Assembly: GCF_009363435.1 (NCBI RefSeq)
Contig: NZ_CP045354.1
Span: 6,331,016-6,395,015, forward strand
Direction: 5' to 3'
DNA length: 64,000 nucleotides
Source: Labrenzia sp. THAF82
Lineage (GTDB): Bacteria > Pseudomonadota > Alphaproteobacteria > Rhizobiales > Stappiaceae
Shown: in pieces, positions 27,263 through 36,154 of the stretch
Layout of the letters: each line of letters begins with the position of its first letter
How positions within the stretch are numbered: position 1 is the stretch's first letter
The notes under the pieces: generated by a model
The model's input: only the letters and a program-made list of their open reading frames with translations
Database searches by the model: none
What the model was told of the DNA's origin: nothing
Made by a program: the position numbers and the translations under genes

Positions 27263-27290
27263 AAAAGAGCGCGCTTTCGCGCGCTCTTTT
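27263..27290. terminator. Bidirectional terminator between infB and rbfA
   Basis: Perfect 12-bp stem AAAAGAGCGCGC / GCGCGCTCTTTT (27263-27274 with 27279-27290) with loop TTTC. T residues end the stem on both strands. It is 69 bp past the infB stop, inside an otherwise conserved operon. Confidence 0.85.
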
Positions 27291-27358
27291 GTCCGACTTC
27301 CGAACTCACAATCGGCAAGCGCCAATGTCGCCCAGAAAATTTTAGACGTTTCCGACTC

Positions 27359-30088
27359 TCAGAGCGTGCGTGCGATCTGCTCAACCCGGAAACATTCGAT
27401 AACATCGCCCGGACGCATGTCCTGATACTTGACGAAGTTCATGCCGCATTCCTGACCGGACTCGACCGATTTGACCTCATCCTTGAAGCGCTTGAGCGTG
27501 CCCAATTCGCCTTCGTGGATAACCACGTCGTCGCGGATGAGACGGACATTTGCGCCACGCTCGACCACGCCTTCGGTAACCAGACAGCCCGCAACCTTGC
27601 CAACCTTGGAGATGTGGAAGATTTCCTTGATCTCCGCATTGCCGAGGAACGTCTCGCGGCGCTCCGGCGACAAGAGACCGGACATGGCAGCCTTGATGTC
27701 ATCGACCAGGTCATAGATCACATTGTAGTAACGGATCTCGATGCCATCGCGCGAGGCAGCTTCGCGAGCCTGCTTGTTGGCACGTACATTGAAGCCAATG
27801 ATGGGAGCCTTGGATGCCGCTGCCAGCGTGATGTCGCTTTCGGTGATGCCACCGACGCCTGACAGAAGAATCCTTGCACCAACTTCATCAGTGCCCAGCT
27901 CGTTGAGCGCATGAACAATCGCCTCGGCAGAGCCCTGAACGTCCGCCTTGAGAACCAGCGGGAATTCCTTCTTGCCGGTGTTCTGTGCACTCATCATCAT
28001 CTGTTCGAGCGAGCCGCGAGCAGCGGACGCAACCACAGAGGCTTTTTCACGAATCTGACGCTGACGATAGTCAGTGATTTCGCGAGCACGGGCTTCGTTT
28101 TCGACAACGGCAACCATGTCACCAGCAGCCGGCGTGCCCTGGAAACCCAGAACTTCCACCGGTTTGGCGGGGCCTGCTTCCTTTACCTGCTTGCCATTCT
28201 CGTCGAGCATCGCACGGACCCGGCCCCATTCGGCACCAGCCACAAGGATGTCACCGGGTTTGAGCGTACCCTTCTGAACCAGAACGGTTGCAACCGGTCC
28301 ACGGCCACGATCGAGCTGCGCTTCGATAACAATGCCTTCAGCAGTACGATCCGGATTGGCCTGCAATTCCAGGACTTCCGACTGCAGCAGGATCATTTCA
28401 AGCAGCTTGTCGAGGTTGGTCCCGTTGAGCGCAGAAACTTCGACATCGATCACGTCACCGCCCATGGATTCCGTCACCAGCTCTTCACTCAAGAGCTCGG
28501 TACGAACCCGGTTCGGATCAGCGCCCTCCTTGTCGATCTTGTTGATCGCAATGATGATAGGTGCGTCTGCGGCTTTGGCGTGCGCAATCGCTTCCTTGGT
28601 CTGCGGCATGACACCGTCGTCGGCGGCCACAACCAGGATCACGATATCCGTCGACTTCGCACCGCGGGCACGCATCTGCGAGAACGCAGCGTGACCAGGC
28701 GTATCGATGAACGTGATCTTCTGACCATCCTGATCGACCTGGTAAGCGCCGATATGCTGTGTGATACCCCCTGCTTCCCCGGTAACGACCTTGGACTTGC
28801 GGATGGCATCAAGCAGCGACGTCTTACCGTGGTCAACGTGGCCCATGATGGTGACAACCGGTGGGCGCTGCTGAAGCGTCGCCGCATCGTCTTCCTGGGT
28901 GAACAGGCCTTCTTCCACGTCGGCTTCTGACACACGCTTGACCGTGTGGCCCATTTCCTCGGCGATCAGTTCAGCCGTGTCAGCATCGATCACATCGTTG
29001 ATCTTCAGCATCTGGCCCTGCTTCATCAGAAGCTTGATCACATCCACTGCACGCTCAGCCATACGGTTGGCAAGTTCCTGGATGGTGATGGCTTCAGGCA
29101 CAGTGACTTCCCGCGAGATCTTCTCGCGAACCACCTGCTGCTGGCCACGCTTCGCCTTTTCCTGGCGGCGGCGCATCGATGCCAGCGAACGTGCCCGCTG
29201 ACCATCGTCACCTCCTGTTGCCGCAGAAATCGTGAGCTTGGACCGGCGGCGGTCTTCACCAGCACGCGGACGCGTCGTCGGTGTCGGAGCCTGCTTGGGC
29301 CGCTTGACTGCACGAAGACCCTTGTTGTTGTTCCGGCTGTCGTCTTCGCTTGCCTCACGGGCAGGCTTGGGACGTGCCGCAGGGGCTTCTTTGCGCTTGC
29401 CCATGTCATCAAGGCTTGGCGGTCTGCCGCCATCGGCATGCGACGGCTTGCGGCCGGCAGGTTTTCTTGCCTGGGCGGGCGCTTCACTTGCCGGAGCAGC
29501 AGCCGCTTCGGGCTTGGCTTCTTCGACTGCAGGCGCTTCCTTGGCCTTCTCAGCGGCCACACGGGCGGCTTCCGCCTCCTGCTTGGCACGCTCTTCAGCT
29601 TCGGCGCTTGCACGCGCTTCTTCTTCCGCCTGACGCTTGGCGGCTTCTGCAGCCCTGCGTTTTTCGTCTTCCTCGCGCCGAATGCGGTCTTCCTCGTCGC
29701 GCACCTTCGCCATCTGGAGAGCCGCTGCACGTGCAGCTGCTTCTTCCTTGGTCAAGGTCCGCAGAACGTTGCCGTTGCCTTTCTGGCGCTGACCGGACGC
29801 TGAGCGCCGGGCCTGCTTTGCAGCCTGAGGATCAGGCTGCTGCGGCTTGCGTGGCTCTTCACCCGATTTCTCAAGGCGTTGCGTTGCCGGTGCCGGAGCT
29901 TCCGGCTTAGGCTCCTGGCCTGGGATCACAACACGACGCTTTTTCTTTTCCACGACGACGGCTTTGGACCGGCCATGCGAAAAGGACTGCCGAACAGTTC
30001 CCTGGTCGCCACCCCCGCGCTTGAGGCCAAGCGTCTTGCCACGCTCAACGCTGATTGTCTTGTCGCCTGGATTCTTCGTATCGCTCAT
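27359..30088 (-). CDS. infB: Translation initiation factor IF-2
   Basis: GTPase that brings initiator tRNA to the 30S subunit. 909 residues. The first 330 are a long charged Ala/Glu/Arg/Lys-rich region with predicted coiled coil (MAKVRDEEDRIRREEDEKRR), as in other alphaproteobacteria. Then the IF2-N domain and the G domain with GHVDHGKTS, DTPGHAAF and NKIDKEG, and domains II-IV to the C-terminus. ATG 30088 has GAAGG six bases upstream. It overlaps nothing; the ylxR stop is 29 bp upstream. Confidence 0.98.
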   Translation of the reverse strand: MSDTKNPGDKTISVERGKTLGLKRGGGDQGTVRQSFSHGRSKAVVVEKKKRRVVIPGQEPKPEAPAPATQRLEKSGEEPRKPQQPDPQAAKQARRSASGQRQKGNGNVLRTLTKEEAAARAAALQMAKVRDEEDRIRREEDEKRRAAEAAKRQAEEEARASAEAEERAKQEAEAARVAAEKAKEAPAVEEAKPEAAAAPASEAPAQARKPAGRKPSHADGGRPPSLDDMGKRKEAPAARPKPAREASEDDSRNNNKGLRAVKRPKQAPTPTTRPRAGEDRRRSKLTISAATGGDDGQRARSLASMRRRQEKAKRGQQQVVREKISREVTVPEAITIQELANRMAERAVDVIKLLMKQGQMLKINDVIDADTAELIAEEMGHTVKRVSEADVEEGLFTQEDDAATLQQRPPVVTIMGHVDHGKTSLLDAIRKSKVVTGEAGGITQHIGAYQVDQDGQKITFIDTPGHAAFSQMRARGAKSTDIVILVVAADDGVMPQTKEAIAHAKAADAPIIIAINKIDKEGADPNRVRTELLSEELVTESMGGDVIDVEVSALNGTNLDKLLEMILLQSEVLELQANPDRTAEGIVIEAQLDRGRGPVATVLVQKGTLKPGDILVAGAEWGRVRAMLDENGKQVKEAGPAKPVEVLGFQGTPAAGDMVAVVENEARAREITDYRQRQIREKASVVASAARGSLEQMMMSAQNTGKKEFPLVLKADVQGSAEAIVHALNELGTDEVGARILLSGVGGITESDITLAAASKAPIIGFNVRANKQAREAASRDGIEIRYYNVIYDLVDDIKAAMSGLLSPERRETFLGNAEIKEIFHISKVGKVAGCLVTEGVVERGANVRLIRDDVVIHEGELGTLKRFKDEVKSVESGQECGMNFVKYQDMRPGDVIECFRVEQIARTL

Positions 30089-30117
30089 ATTGCCTTCAGT
30101 CCTGCGCAACTGCCCTG

Positions 30118-30753
30118 TCAAGCGTTGCTCGTTTCGCTGCCAACCGCGGTTGGTGCTCGAAAACTCTCCAATTCGCGCACCCGCGCCAGGAAGTTTTCGC
30201 TCGCCTGCCCGTCAAGCAGTGCAGCATGTATCACATTTGACCGGCCCAATGCCAAATCCAATTGGTCCGAATCGAACAAACGGACGATTTGGCATCCGTT
30301 TGCCAGTTCCTCTTGGCCGGCAGCCACTGCTGCCAGCTTCCGCACCCCGTCATCTGCAGCGTCCGAGGCGTGGATAAGCCCTATGACGGGATCCCGCCGC
30401 AGAACCGCTTCAACCTTTGCAAATCCGGTCACCAGTTCACCGGCCTTGCGAGCCATGGACAATGCCTGCAACGCAGATCGTTCCATGAGCCCATCAACAA
30501 GATCCGCCAGTCCCGGTTCGACACGGGCTTCACCTTTAAACCCCCTGCCGAAAACCTTCTTCCGGTCTTTTTCGGCAACGGCAACAATTTCGTTCGAAGC
30601 CGTTACCCAAACACCACGCCCGGGAAGCACCCGCTTCAGATCCGGTACAACCCGGCCACCGGGATCAAGCACGAACCGGATCAGCGAGCTGATCGGCTGA
30701 ACCTCCCGGGTGACGGCGCATTGCCGTTCGGTCGGCTCATTCTTCCTGGGCAC
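30118..30753 (-). CDS. YlxR-family RNA-binding protein with L7Ae-like domain
   Basis: A 211-residue protein of the nusA-infB operon. The N-terminal YlxR (DUF448) domain shows ERQCAVTREVQP and LIRFVLDPGGRVVPDL with GRGVWV. The C-terminal half (ALQALSMARKAGELVTGFAKVE) is an L7Ae/L30e-like fold. In Bacillus and Streptomyces relatives bind RNA or RNase P; the role in alphaproteobacteria is not settled. The start is GTG 30753 (GTG CCC AGG), placed seven bases after AAGGAG. The binding site region is a tandem duplication. Confidence 0.9.
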   Translation of the reverse strand: MPRKNEPTERQCAVTREVQPISSLIRFVLDPGGRVVPDLKRVLPGRGVWVTASNEIVAVAEKDRKKVFGRGFKGEARVEPGLADLVDGLMERSALQALSMARKAGELVTGFAKVEAVLRRDPVIGLIHASDAADDGVRKLAAVAAGQEELANGCQIVRLFDSDQLDLALGRSNVIHAALLDGQASENFLARVRELESFRAPTAVGSETSNA

Positions 30754-30756
30754 CTT

Positions 30757-30784
30757 GCCACTCCTTCAGGGCCACTCCTTCAGG
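30757..30784 (-). repeat. Tandem duplicated ribosome binding site upstream of ylxR
   Basis: Two exact, adjacent copies of 14 bases, read on the minus strand as CCTGAAGGAGTGGC. Each holds AAGGAG. The copy at 30757-30770 is at normal distance from GTG 30753; the other is 14 bases further upstream. It looks like a slippage or duplication event. Confidence 0.85.
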
Positions 30785-30909
30785 TCGGCCGTGTTTTCGG
30801 TCTTTACAAAACCGTTCAGACCGACCCTTTCACGTCTTCACCGGAGCTGGAGCGATGCAGAAGCGGTCCGTTGACCACAAGCAACTCCGTCCGAGCCTGT
30901 CCCTTTGCC

Positions 30910-32565
30910 TTACCCGTTCAGGATCGCACCGGCCGGGGCTTCTTCTGCCGGCGCTTCAACAGCTTCGACAACTTCTTCTTCGACTTCTTCGGCTTCGGCT
31001 GCCTGTGCCGCAAGCTCTTCTTCAGTGATCCAGCCTGCCGCGAGACGAGCGGACATCACCATGTTTTCTGCATCGGCGCGAGAGACGTCGAAGTCGGAAA
31101 GGGCACCTTCGAAACGCTTGGTCTCACCATCCTTGCGTTCGGTCCAACCAACCAGGTCGTCAGCAGCACAACCTGCAAAGTCCTCGATGGTCTTGATATC
31201 GTCCTTACCGAGAGCCACCAGCATAGCTGTTGTCAGGCCATCAATCGAGCGCAACTCATCAGAAACACCGAGTGCGATACGTTCTTCGTCCTGCTTGGCT
31301 TCCAGTTCGCCGAGATAATCACGGGCACGCGCCTGAATTTCAACGGCGGTATCGTCGTCGAAGCCTTCGATCATGGAAATTTCTTCAATTTCCACATAGG
31401 CGACTTCTTCAACCGACGTAAAGCCTTCAGTTGCAAGCAGCTGACCGACCATCTCATCAACATTGAGCGCTTCCATGAACAGCTGTGAGCGTTCCAGGAA
31501 TTCTTTCTGACGACGGTCGCTTTCTTCCTGCTCCGTCATGATGTCGATGGCCCAACCGGTCAGTTGAGATGCAAGCCGCACGTTTTGGCCACGGCGACCG
31601 ATCGCAAGAGACAATTGGTCATCAGGGACCACAACTTCAATGCGTTCGGCGTCTTCATCGAGAACAACTTTCGCGACTTCAGCAGGCTGAAGAGCGTTGA
31701 CGATGAATGTCGCTGCTTCATCATTCCACGGAATGATGTCGATTTTTTCGCCTTGCAACTCGCCGACAACCGCTTGCACGCGGCTGCCGCGCATGCCGAC
31801 GCAAGCGCCGACCGGGTCAATGGACGAATCCTTGGAAATCACGGCAATCTTCGCACGGGACCCGGGATCGCGCGCAACGGACTTGATTTCGATCACTCCG
31901 TCATAGATTTCCGGTACTTCCTGTGCAAACAGCTTTGCCATGAACTGCGGATGCGTGCGCGACAGGAAAATCTGCGGCCCGCGCTGCTCGCGGCGAACGT
32001 CATAGATAAACGCGCGAATGCGGTCACCAGTGCGGAAGATTTCACGCGGGATCAACTCGTCACGACGAACAATGCCTTCGCCACGTCCCAGATCCACAAT
32101 AACGTTGCCGTATTCCGCCCGTTTGACGACCCCGTTGATGACTTCTCCAACGCGGTCCTTGAACTCGTCATACTGGCGGTCGCGCTCAGCTTCGCGAACC
32201 TTCTGAACAATTACCTGTTTGGCGGACTGGGCTGCGATCCGGCCGAAATCAAGCGGCGGCAACGGCTCGGCAATAAAATCGCCGAGATTGGCTTCCGGGT
32301 TTCTGGCCTGTGCATCGGTTAGCGCAATCTCGGTGGAGACGTTTTCAACCGCCTCAACAACCTGCAGAAGACGCTGCAAACGGATTTCGCCGGTCTTCGG
32401 ATTGATCTCAGCCCGAACTTCCGTTTCAGTCCCGTAGCGCGAGCGTGCCGCCTTCTGAATTGCGTCTTCCATTGCGTTGATGACGATCATCCGGTCGATC
32501 GATTTTTCCCGAGCGACCGCGTCAGCAATTTGCAGCAGTTCCAGCCGGTTCGCGCTGATTGCCAT
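30910..32565 (-). CDS. nusA: Transcription termination/antitermination factor NusA
   Basis: RNA polymerase-associated factor that controls pausing, termination and antitermination. 551 residues: N-terminal domain (LLQIADAVAREKSIDRMIVI), S1 domain (GEVINGVVKRAEYGNVIVDL), two KH domains (VGACVGMRGSRVQAV, LAIGRRGQNVRLA), then two helical acidic repeats (from about 340) and an Ala/Glu-rich tail (EEVEEEVVEAVEAPAEEAP). Follows rimP after 75 bp and precedes ylxR by about 155 bp. Confidence 0.98.
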   Translation of the reverse strand: MAISANRLELLQIADAVAREKSIDRMIVINAMEDAIQKAARSRYGTETEVRAEINPKTGEIRLQRLLQVVEAVENVSTEIALTDAQARNPEANLGDFIAEPLPPLDFGRIAAQSAKQVIVQKVREAERDRQYDEFKDRVGEVINGVVKRAEYGNVIVDLGRGEGIVRRDELIPREIFRTGDRIRAFIYDVRREQRGPQIFLSRTHPQFMAKLFAQEVPEIYDGVIEIKSVARDPGSRAKIAVISKDSSIDPVGACVGMRGSRVQAVVGELQGEKIDIIPWNDEAATFIVNALQPAEVAKVVLDEDAERIEVVVPDDQLSLAIGRRGQNVRLASQLTGWAIDIMTEQEESDRRQKEFLERSQLFMEALNVDEMVGQLLATEGFTSVEEVAYVEIEEISMIEGFDDDTAVEIQARARDYLGELEAKQDEERIALGVSDELRSIDGLTTAMLVALGKDDIKTIEDFAGCAADDLVGWTERKDGETKRFEGALSDFDVSRADAENMVMSARLAAGWITEEELAAQAAEAEEVEEEVVEAVEAPAEEAPAGAILNG

Positions 32566-32640
32566 TTTTCACTCCTCTTGCGCCAGGGTAGGTCCTGTCT
32601 CGTATCCGGCGCGTTTGTCTTTGGCCTCTGAGCATTCGGC

Positions 32641-33234
32641 TCAGCTGGGCGTGTTGTCCTGTGCCAGCTCTTCAGTCTGGTTCCGGGCGGCCAATGCCGC
32701 CTTTTCCGCTTGCAGAGCAGCTGTAATCAAATCGTCGGTGAGCACCAGTTTCGCTTCGCCAATATCTTCAAGCGGCAGATCAACGGTGTCCTTTTCGCCA
32801 TCGGCCGCATCGGGCAAACGGATCTGAGCCGCGCCGTCCTGCGCGCCCAAGAGCAGTCCGCGGAACCGCTTGCGGCCTTCCTGCATGACTGTCATTTCGA
32901 TTTTGAGTTCGTGTCCCGCCCAACGGTTGAAGTCTTCCGCCCGCACCAAGGGTCGGTCGATGCCCGGAGAGGAAACTTCAAGGTGATAGGCCCGGTTGAT
33001 TGGGTCCTCAACATCAAGCGCCGGCGAAACAGCGCGGCTGATGGTTTCGCAATCTTCGACCGTCATGGTGCCGTCTGGGCGCTCTGCCATGATCTGCAAT
33101 GTGCAGCCATTGGCGGCGCTGATCTTGGTGCGCACCAGACGATAGCCGAGGTCTTCAATGACCGGCTCAACAATTGCGGCAACACGAGCATCCAGGCCCT
33201 GTTCCGTTACAATTCTCGGTTCGTGTGTGCTCAC
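32641..33234 (-). CDS. rimP: Ribosome maturation factor RimP
   Basis: Needed for 30S maturation. About 197 residues. GTG 33234 (MSTHEPRIVTEQGL) has AAGGAG at good distance; an ATG 16 codons upstream lacks a site. Core motifs are EDLGYRLVRTKI, TVEDCETISRAVSPALD and YHLEVSSPGIDRPLVRAEDF, the last the most conserved RimP segment. First gene of the rimP-nusA-ylxR-infB unit, which lies downstream of the trmB terminator. Confidence 0.96.
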   Translation of the reverse strand: MSTHEPRIVTEQGLDARVAAIVEPVIEDLGYRLVRTKISAANGCTLQIMAERPDGTMTVEDCETISRAVSPALDVEDPINRAYHLEVSSPGIDRPLVRAEDFNRWAGHELKIEMTVMQEGRKRFRGLLLGAQDGAAQIRLPDAADGEKDTVDLPLEDIGEAKLVLTDDLITAALQAEKAALAARNQTEELAQDNTPS

Positions 33235-33344
33235 ACTTGGCTCCTTAAGAAGCAGTTGCCTGCTTTTGAGCATCAGATGCACCTGATCGTCGATTTACAT
33301 AGGGCAATCCTGCTCGAATTCGTTGGTTTCCGGCGCTAGTTAAG

Positions 33345-33377
33345 CAAAAAAGAGCGGGTCCCCGGCGGGCCCACTCT
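33345..33377 (-). terminator. Terminator of metK-trmB
   Basis: On the minus strand AGAGTGGG pairs with CCCGCTCT (one T-G wobble; 33370-33377 with 33351-33358), followed by TTTTTTGC. It separates trmB from the rimP-nusA unit. Confidence 0.8.
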
Positions 33378-33516
33378 CAAAGTGCTCAGATAAGCCGTTT
33401 GAGGTGAAACACCGGCTGTATAACGCCAAAGCCATTGTAAACGCAAGAGGCCCGACCAAATTCATCAAAGAAGTTGGAGCGACAAAGACTTTTGCGCTTT
33501 CAATGCAGTGAATGCG

Positions 33517-34203
33517 TCAGATCCTGCGAAAGGTCAGATACCTTCCCACACGGCCTTCGCGAATGGCCTTGTCCTCATAGCGTGTACCTGGCCAACCTTG
33601 CCAGGGTTGCTTCCAGTCGCTTGACGTTGCAGCCGTCCATTCAAACTTCGGATGGTCGCGGCAATGCCGCAGCGTCCAGTCGATATAGGTATCGATGTCG
33701 CTGGCAAACCGGAATTCTGCACCCCGCTTGAGAGCGCGGGCGTAGCGGTTCAGGTTCTGCTCATTGATGAAACGGCGTTTCCAGTGACGCACCTTCGGCC
33801 ATGGATCGGGATAAAGCTGGTAAGCAAGATCCAGCGAAGCGGGTGGCAACCAGTCGAGCACATTGACGGCGTCGTCATCATAGAGCTTCACATTTTTCAA
33901 CTTCTCGTCGACCACGGCAGCAACCGCCTTGGCCATACTGCCGACAAACGGCTCAATGCCTATGAAGCCTGTTTGCGGCTCCGTGCGTGCGCGATGAAGC
34001 AAATGCTCTCCACCACCAAATCCAACCTCGAGACAAATCCTGTCGATGTCGGCTTCGAAGAGGCTTTTGAGATCCTCGGGCGCCGGACCGGTCAAATCAA
34101 CAGTCAGTCGTGGCAGTTCCCGGGCCATGAGGTCTTCACGACGCGGGCTGAGTGGCTTGCCTTTGCGCCGACCGAAAAAGGAGCCTTCGTAGCGTTCAGT
34201 CAT
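33517..34203 (-). CDS. trmB: tRNA (guanine(46)-N7)-methyltransferase
   Basis: SAM-dependent methylation of G46 in tRNA variable loops. 228 residues. SAM motif VGFGGGEHLLHRA, followed by GIEPFVGSMAKAV, the catalytic YPDPWPKVRHWKRRF and FASDIDTYIDWTLRH. The N-terminal FGRRKGKPLSPRRED is typical. It follows metK by 69 bp, so the methyltransferase and the SAM-making enzyme are probably co-transcribed. Confidence 0.96.
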   Translation of the reverse strand: MTERYEGSFFGRRKGKPLSPRREDLMARELPRLTVDLTGPAPEDLKSLFEADIDRICLEVGFGGGEHLLHRARTEPQTGFIGIEPFVGSMAKAVAAVVDEKLKNVKLYDDDAVNVLDWLPPASLDLAYQLYPDPWPKVRHWKRRFINEQNLNRYARALKRGAEFRFASDIDTYIDWTLRHCRDHPKFEWTAATSSDWKQPWQGWPGTRYEDKAIREGRVGRYLTFRRI

Positions 34204-34219
34204 TCTGTTAAAACGCAGA

Positions 34220-34240
34220 TCGCCGGCAGTTCACCGGCGA
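34220..34240 (-). other. Stem-loop in the metK-trmB gap
   Basis: Perfect 7-bp stem TCGCCGG / CCGGCGA (34220-34226 with 34234-34240), 7-base loop, no T-run on either side. It is more likely an mRNA processing or stability element than a terminator. Confidence 0.4.
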
Positions 34241-34272
34241 CCTCCTTCTTTGCCTTGTCAGCTGGTCTGCGC

Positions 34273-35445
34273 TTATCCCGCGAGCGGGCGAAGCTGATCA
34301 ACCAGATCTGTCTTTTCCCAAGTGAAGCCACCGTCAGCGTCCGGCTCGCGGCCAAAATGGCCATAAGCTGCGGTCCGCTCGTAAATCGGATTGTTGAGCT
34401 TCAGGTGCTCCCGAATGCCGCGCGGGCTCAAACCCATCACATCACGAAGCGCTGCTTCCAGTTTCGCCTCATCGCAATTGCCCGTGCCGTGAAGATCGAC
34501 ATAGACCGACAGCGGATCGGAAACGCCGATCGCATAGGACAGCTGAATGGTGCAGCGATCTGCAAGATCAGCAGCGATGACGTTCTTGGCCAGGTAGCGC
34601 GCGGCATAGGCGGCGGAACGGTCAACCTTGGTTGGGTCCTTGCCGGAGAAAGCACCGCCACCATGTGGTGCAGCACCGCCATACGTGTCGACGATAATCT
34701 TGCGGCCTGTCAAACCGGCATCACCGTCCGGACCACCGATTACAAAAGCGCCAGTCGGGTTCACGTGCCAAACGGTTTCGCCCGAAATCCATCCATCCGG
34801 CAACGCCTGACGAATGTAAGGTTCAACAATCGCCTTCACATCTTCCGACGTCAGAGCCGGGTCGAGATGCTGCGTCGACAGAACGATTGACGTTGCAGCA
34901 ACAGGTTTGCCGTTTTCGTAGCGAACGGTGACCTGGCTTTTCGCATCTGGTCCAAGTGCCGGCTCTTTGCCGGACTTGCGCGCGTCGGCAAGCAGCTGAA
35001 GGATCCTGTGCGAATAAAGGATTGGTGCAGGCATCAGCTCGGCAGTTTCACGGCAGGCATAACCAAACATGATGCCTTGGTCGCCGGCGCCCTCATCCTT
35101 GTTGCCGCCAGCATCCACACCTTGTGCGATATGTGCGGACTGAGCATGCAGGTGCACTGCGATGTCGCAGTTTTCCCAATGGAAGCCATCTTGCTCATAG
35201 CCGATGTCTTTAACCGCCATGCGGGCAAGATGCGCCAGATAGTCGCCGGTAATGCTTGCCGGGCCGCGGGTCTCACCTGCGATCACAATCCGGTTCGTCG
35301 TGGCAAGCGTTTCACAGGCAACGCGTGCTTCCGGCATTTCTCTGAGGTAGGCATCGACGACGGCATCGGAGATGCGGTCGCATACTTTGTCCGGATGCCC
35401 TTCGGACACGGATTCAGATGTAAACAGGTAATTCTGACGTGCCAT
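34273..35445 (-). CDS. metK: S-adenosylmethionine synthetase
   Basis: Makes SAM from methionine and ATP. About 390 residues. ATG 35445 gives MARQNYLFTSESVSEGHPDK with AAGGA upstream. Signatures are GAGDQGIMFGYA (ATP-binding hexapeptide region), GGGAFSGKDPTKVDRS (P-loop-like) and the C-terminal GHFGREPDADGGFTWEKTD. It follows the XRE regulator gene by 112 bp, with a stem-loop in the leader. I see no SAM riboswitch. Confidence 0.97.
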   Translation of the reverse strand: MARQNYLFTSESVSEGHPDKVCDRISDAVVDAYLREMPEARVACETLATTNRIVIAGETRGPASITGDYLAHLARMAVKDIGYEQDGFHWENCDIAVHLHAQSAHIAQGVDAGGNKDEGAGDQGIMFGYACRETAELMPAPILYSHRILQLLADARKSGKEPALGPDAKSQVTVRYENGKPVAATSIVLSTQHLDPALTSEDVKAIVEPYIRQALPDGWISGETVWHVNPTGAFVIGGPDGDAGLTGRKIIVDTYGGAAPHGGGAFSGKDPTKVDRSAAYAARYLAKNVIAADLADRCTIQLSYAIGVSDPLSVYVDLHGTGNCDEAKLEAALRDVMGLSPRGIREHLKLNNPIYERTAAYGHFGREPDADGGFTWEKTDLVDQLRPLAG

Positions 35446-35477
35446 TGGCGATCGTCCTTCTGGGAATGAATATGACT

Positions 35478-35503
35478 GAAGCGGCGAATGACATCGCCGC
35501 TTC
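35478..35503 (-). promoter_or_regulatory. Stem-loop in the metK leader
   Basis: Perfect 10-bp stem GAAGCGGCGA / TCGCCGCTTC (35478-35487 with 35494-35503), loop of six. It lacks a T-run, so is not a canonical terminator. It ends 33 bases before the metK ATG. It may stabilise or process the XRE-metK transcript. Confidence 0.45.
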
Positions 35504-35557
35504 GAGTGCATCAATCTTAGAAGTTTTTCGCCACGTCAAGCTCGCGGTCGAATTTTG

Positions 35558-35962
35558 TTAGTCGTCACCGGCCAGTGAACGGACCAGATCGACAATTCGA
35601 CGACGCACTTTTGGGTCTTCAATCCTTACGAAGGCTTTGTTCAAAGACAGGCCTTCCGAGGACGACAGAAAGTCGACGACATAGGAAGTTGGCTGTGTTT
35701 CGCCAAAGCCTTCGGCCTCTTCAGGTGTTCCGGGAGCATCTTCGAAGAAGAAGGACACCGGCACTTTCAAAACTGTCGCAATATGCTGCAACCGGCTTGC
35801 ACCAATCCGGTTGGTACCTTTTTCGTATTTCTGAATCTGCTGGAAGGTGATGCCGAGGCTCTCACCCAGTTTTTCCTGACTCATACCCAGCATCATCCGC
35901 CTGAGTCGAACTCGGCTTCCTACGTGAATATCAATCGGATTTGGAGACTTCTTACTGGGCAT
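35558..35962 (-). CDS. XRE-family helix-turn-helix regulator
   Basis: A 134-residue DNA-binding protein. The HTH is VGSRVRLRRMMLGMSQEKLG with LGITFQQIQKYEKGTNRIG, the Cro/CI pattern of rhizobial regulators usually found near metK. The C-terminal part (YVVDFLSSSEGLSLNKAFVRI) is conserved in that group but has no known ligand. I chose ATG 35962 over upstream in-frame ATG 36016 and GTG 35971. It follows lnt by about 190 bp, mostly AT-rich sequence that may contain its own promoter. Target genes are unknown; metK is the obvious candidate by position. Confidence 0.9.
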   Translation of the reverse strand: MPSKKSPNPIDIHVGSRVRLRRMMLGMSQEKLGESLGITFQQIQKYEKGTNRIGASRLQHIATVLKVPVSFFFEDAPGTPEEAEGFGETQPTSYVVDFLSSSEGLSLNKAFVRIEDPKVRRRIVDLVRSLAGDD

Positions 35963-36154
35963 ATGCGTCACTCTTTCTTCTTCTCGCGGTGAATGTCCGC
36001 TCGTTTTCGTTTGCAACAGCTCCTCTCAAGTCCTCCCACAAGGTCCCAGAGGATCGAAGTTTGCCCGCAACTTTACACTGGTGCATGAAGCAGCCTTCAA
36101 TCGGCTATTTCACGGTTGTATCACACTTCCTTCACTCAACTCAAACAATTTTTA

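Noticed and set aside
27911..28930. 339-codon plus-strand frame
   Set aside because: Antisense shadow of infB; the long frame follows from infB codon bias.
28946..29803. 285-codon plus-strand frame rich in Arg/Cys/Phe
   Set aside because: Antisense to the Ala/Glu-rich N-terminal region of IF-2; composition reflects the opposite strand.
30754..30909. tRNA or small RNA gene in the ylxR-nusA gap
   Set aside because: No cloverleaf or terminator could be made; the only clear structure is the 14-base tandem repeat.
33652..34890. 412-codon plus-strand frame crossing trmB and metK
   Set aside because: Spans two well-supported genes on the other strand and has no domain I recognise.
35446..35557. 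SAM riboswitch upstream of metK
   Set aside because: Only a simple stem-loop is present; I could not fit SAM-II or SAM/SAH conserved cores.
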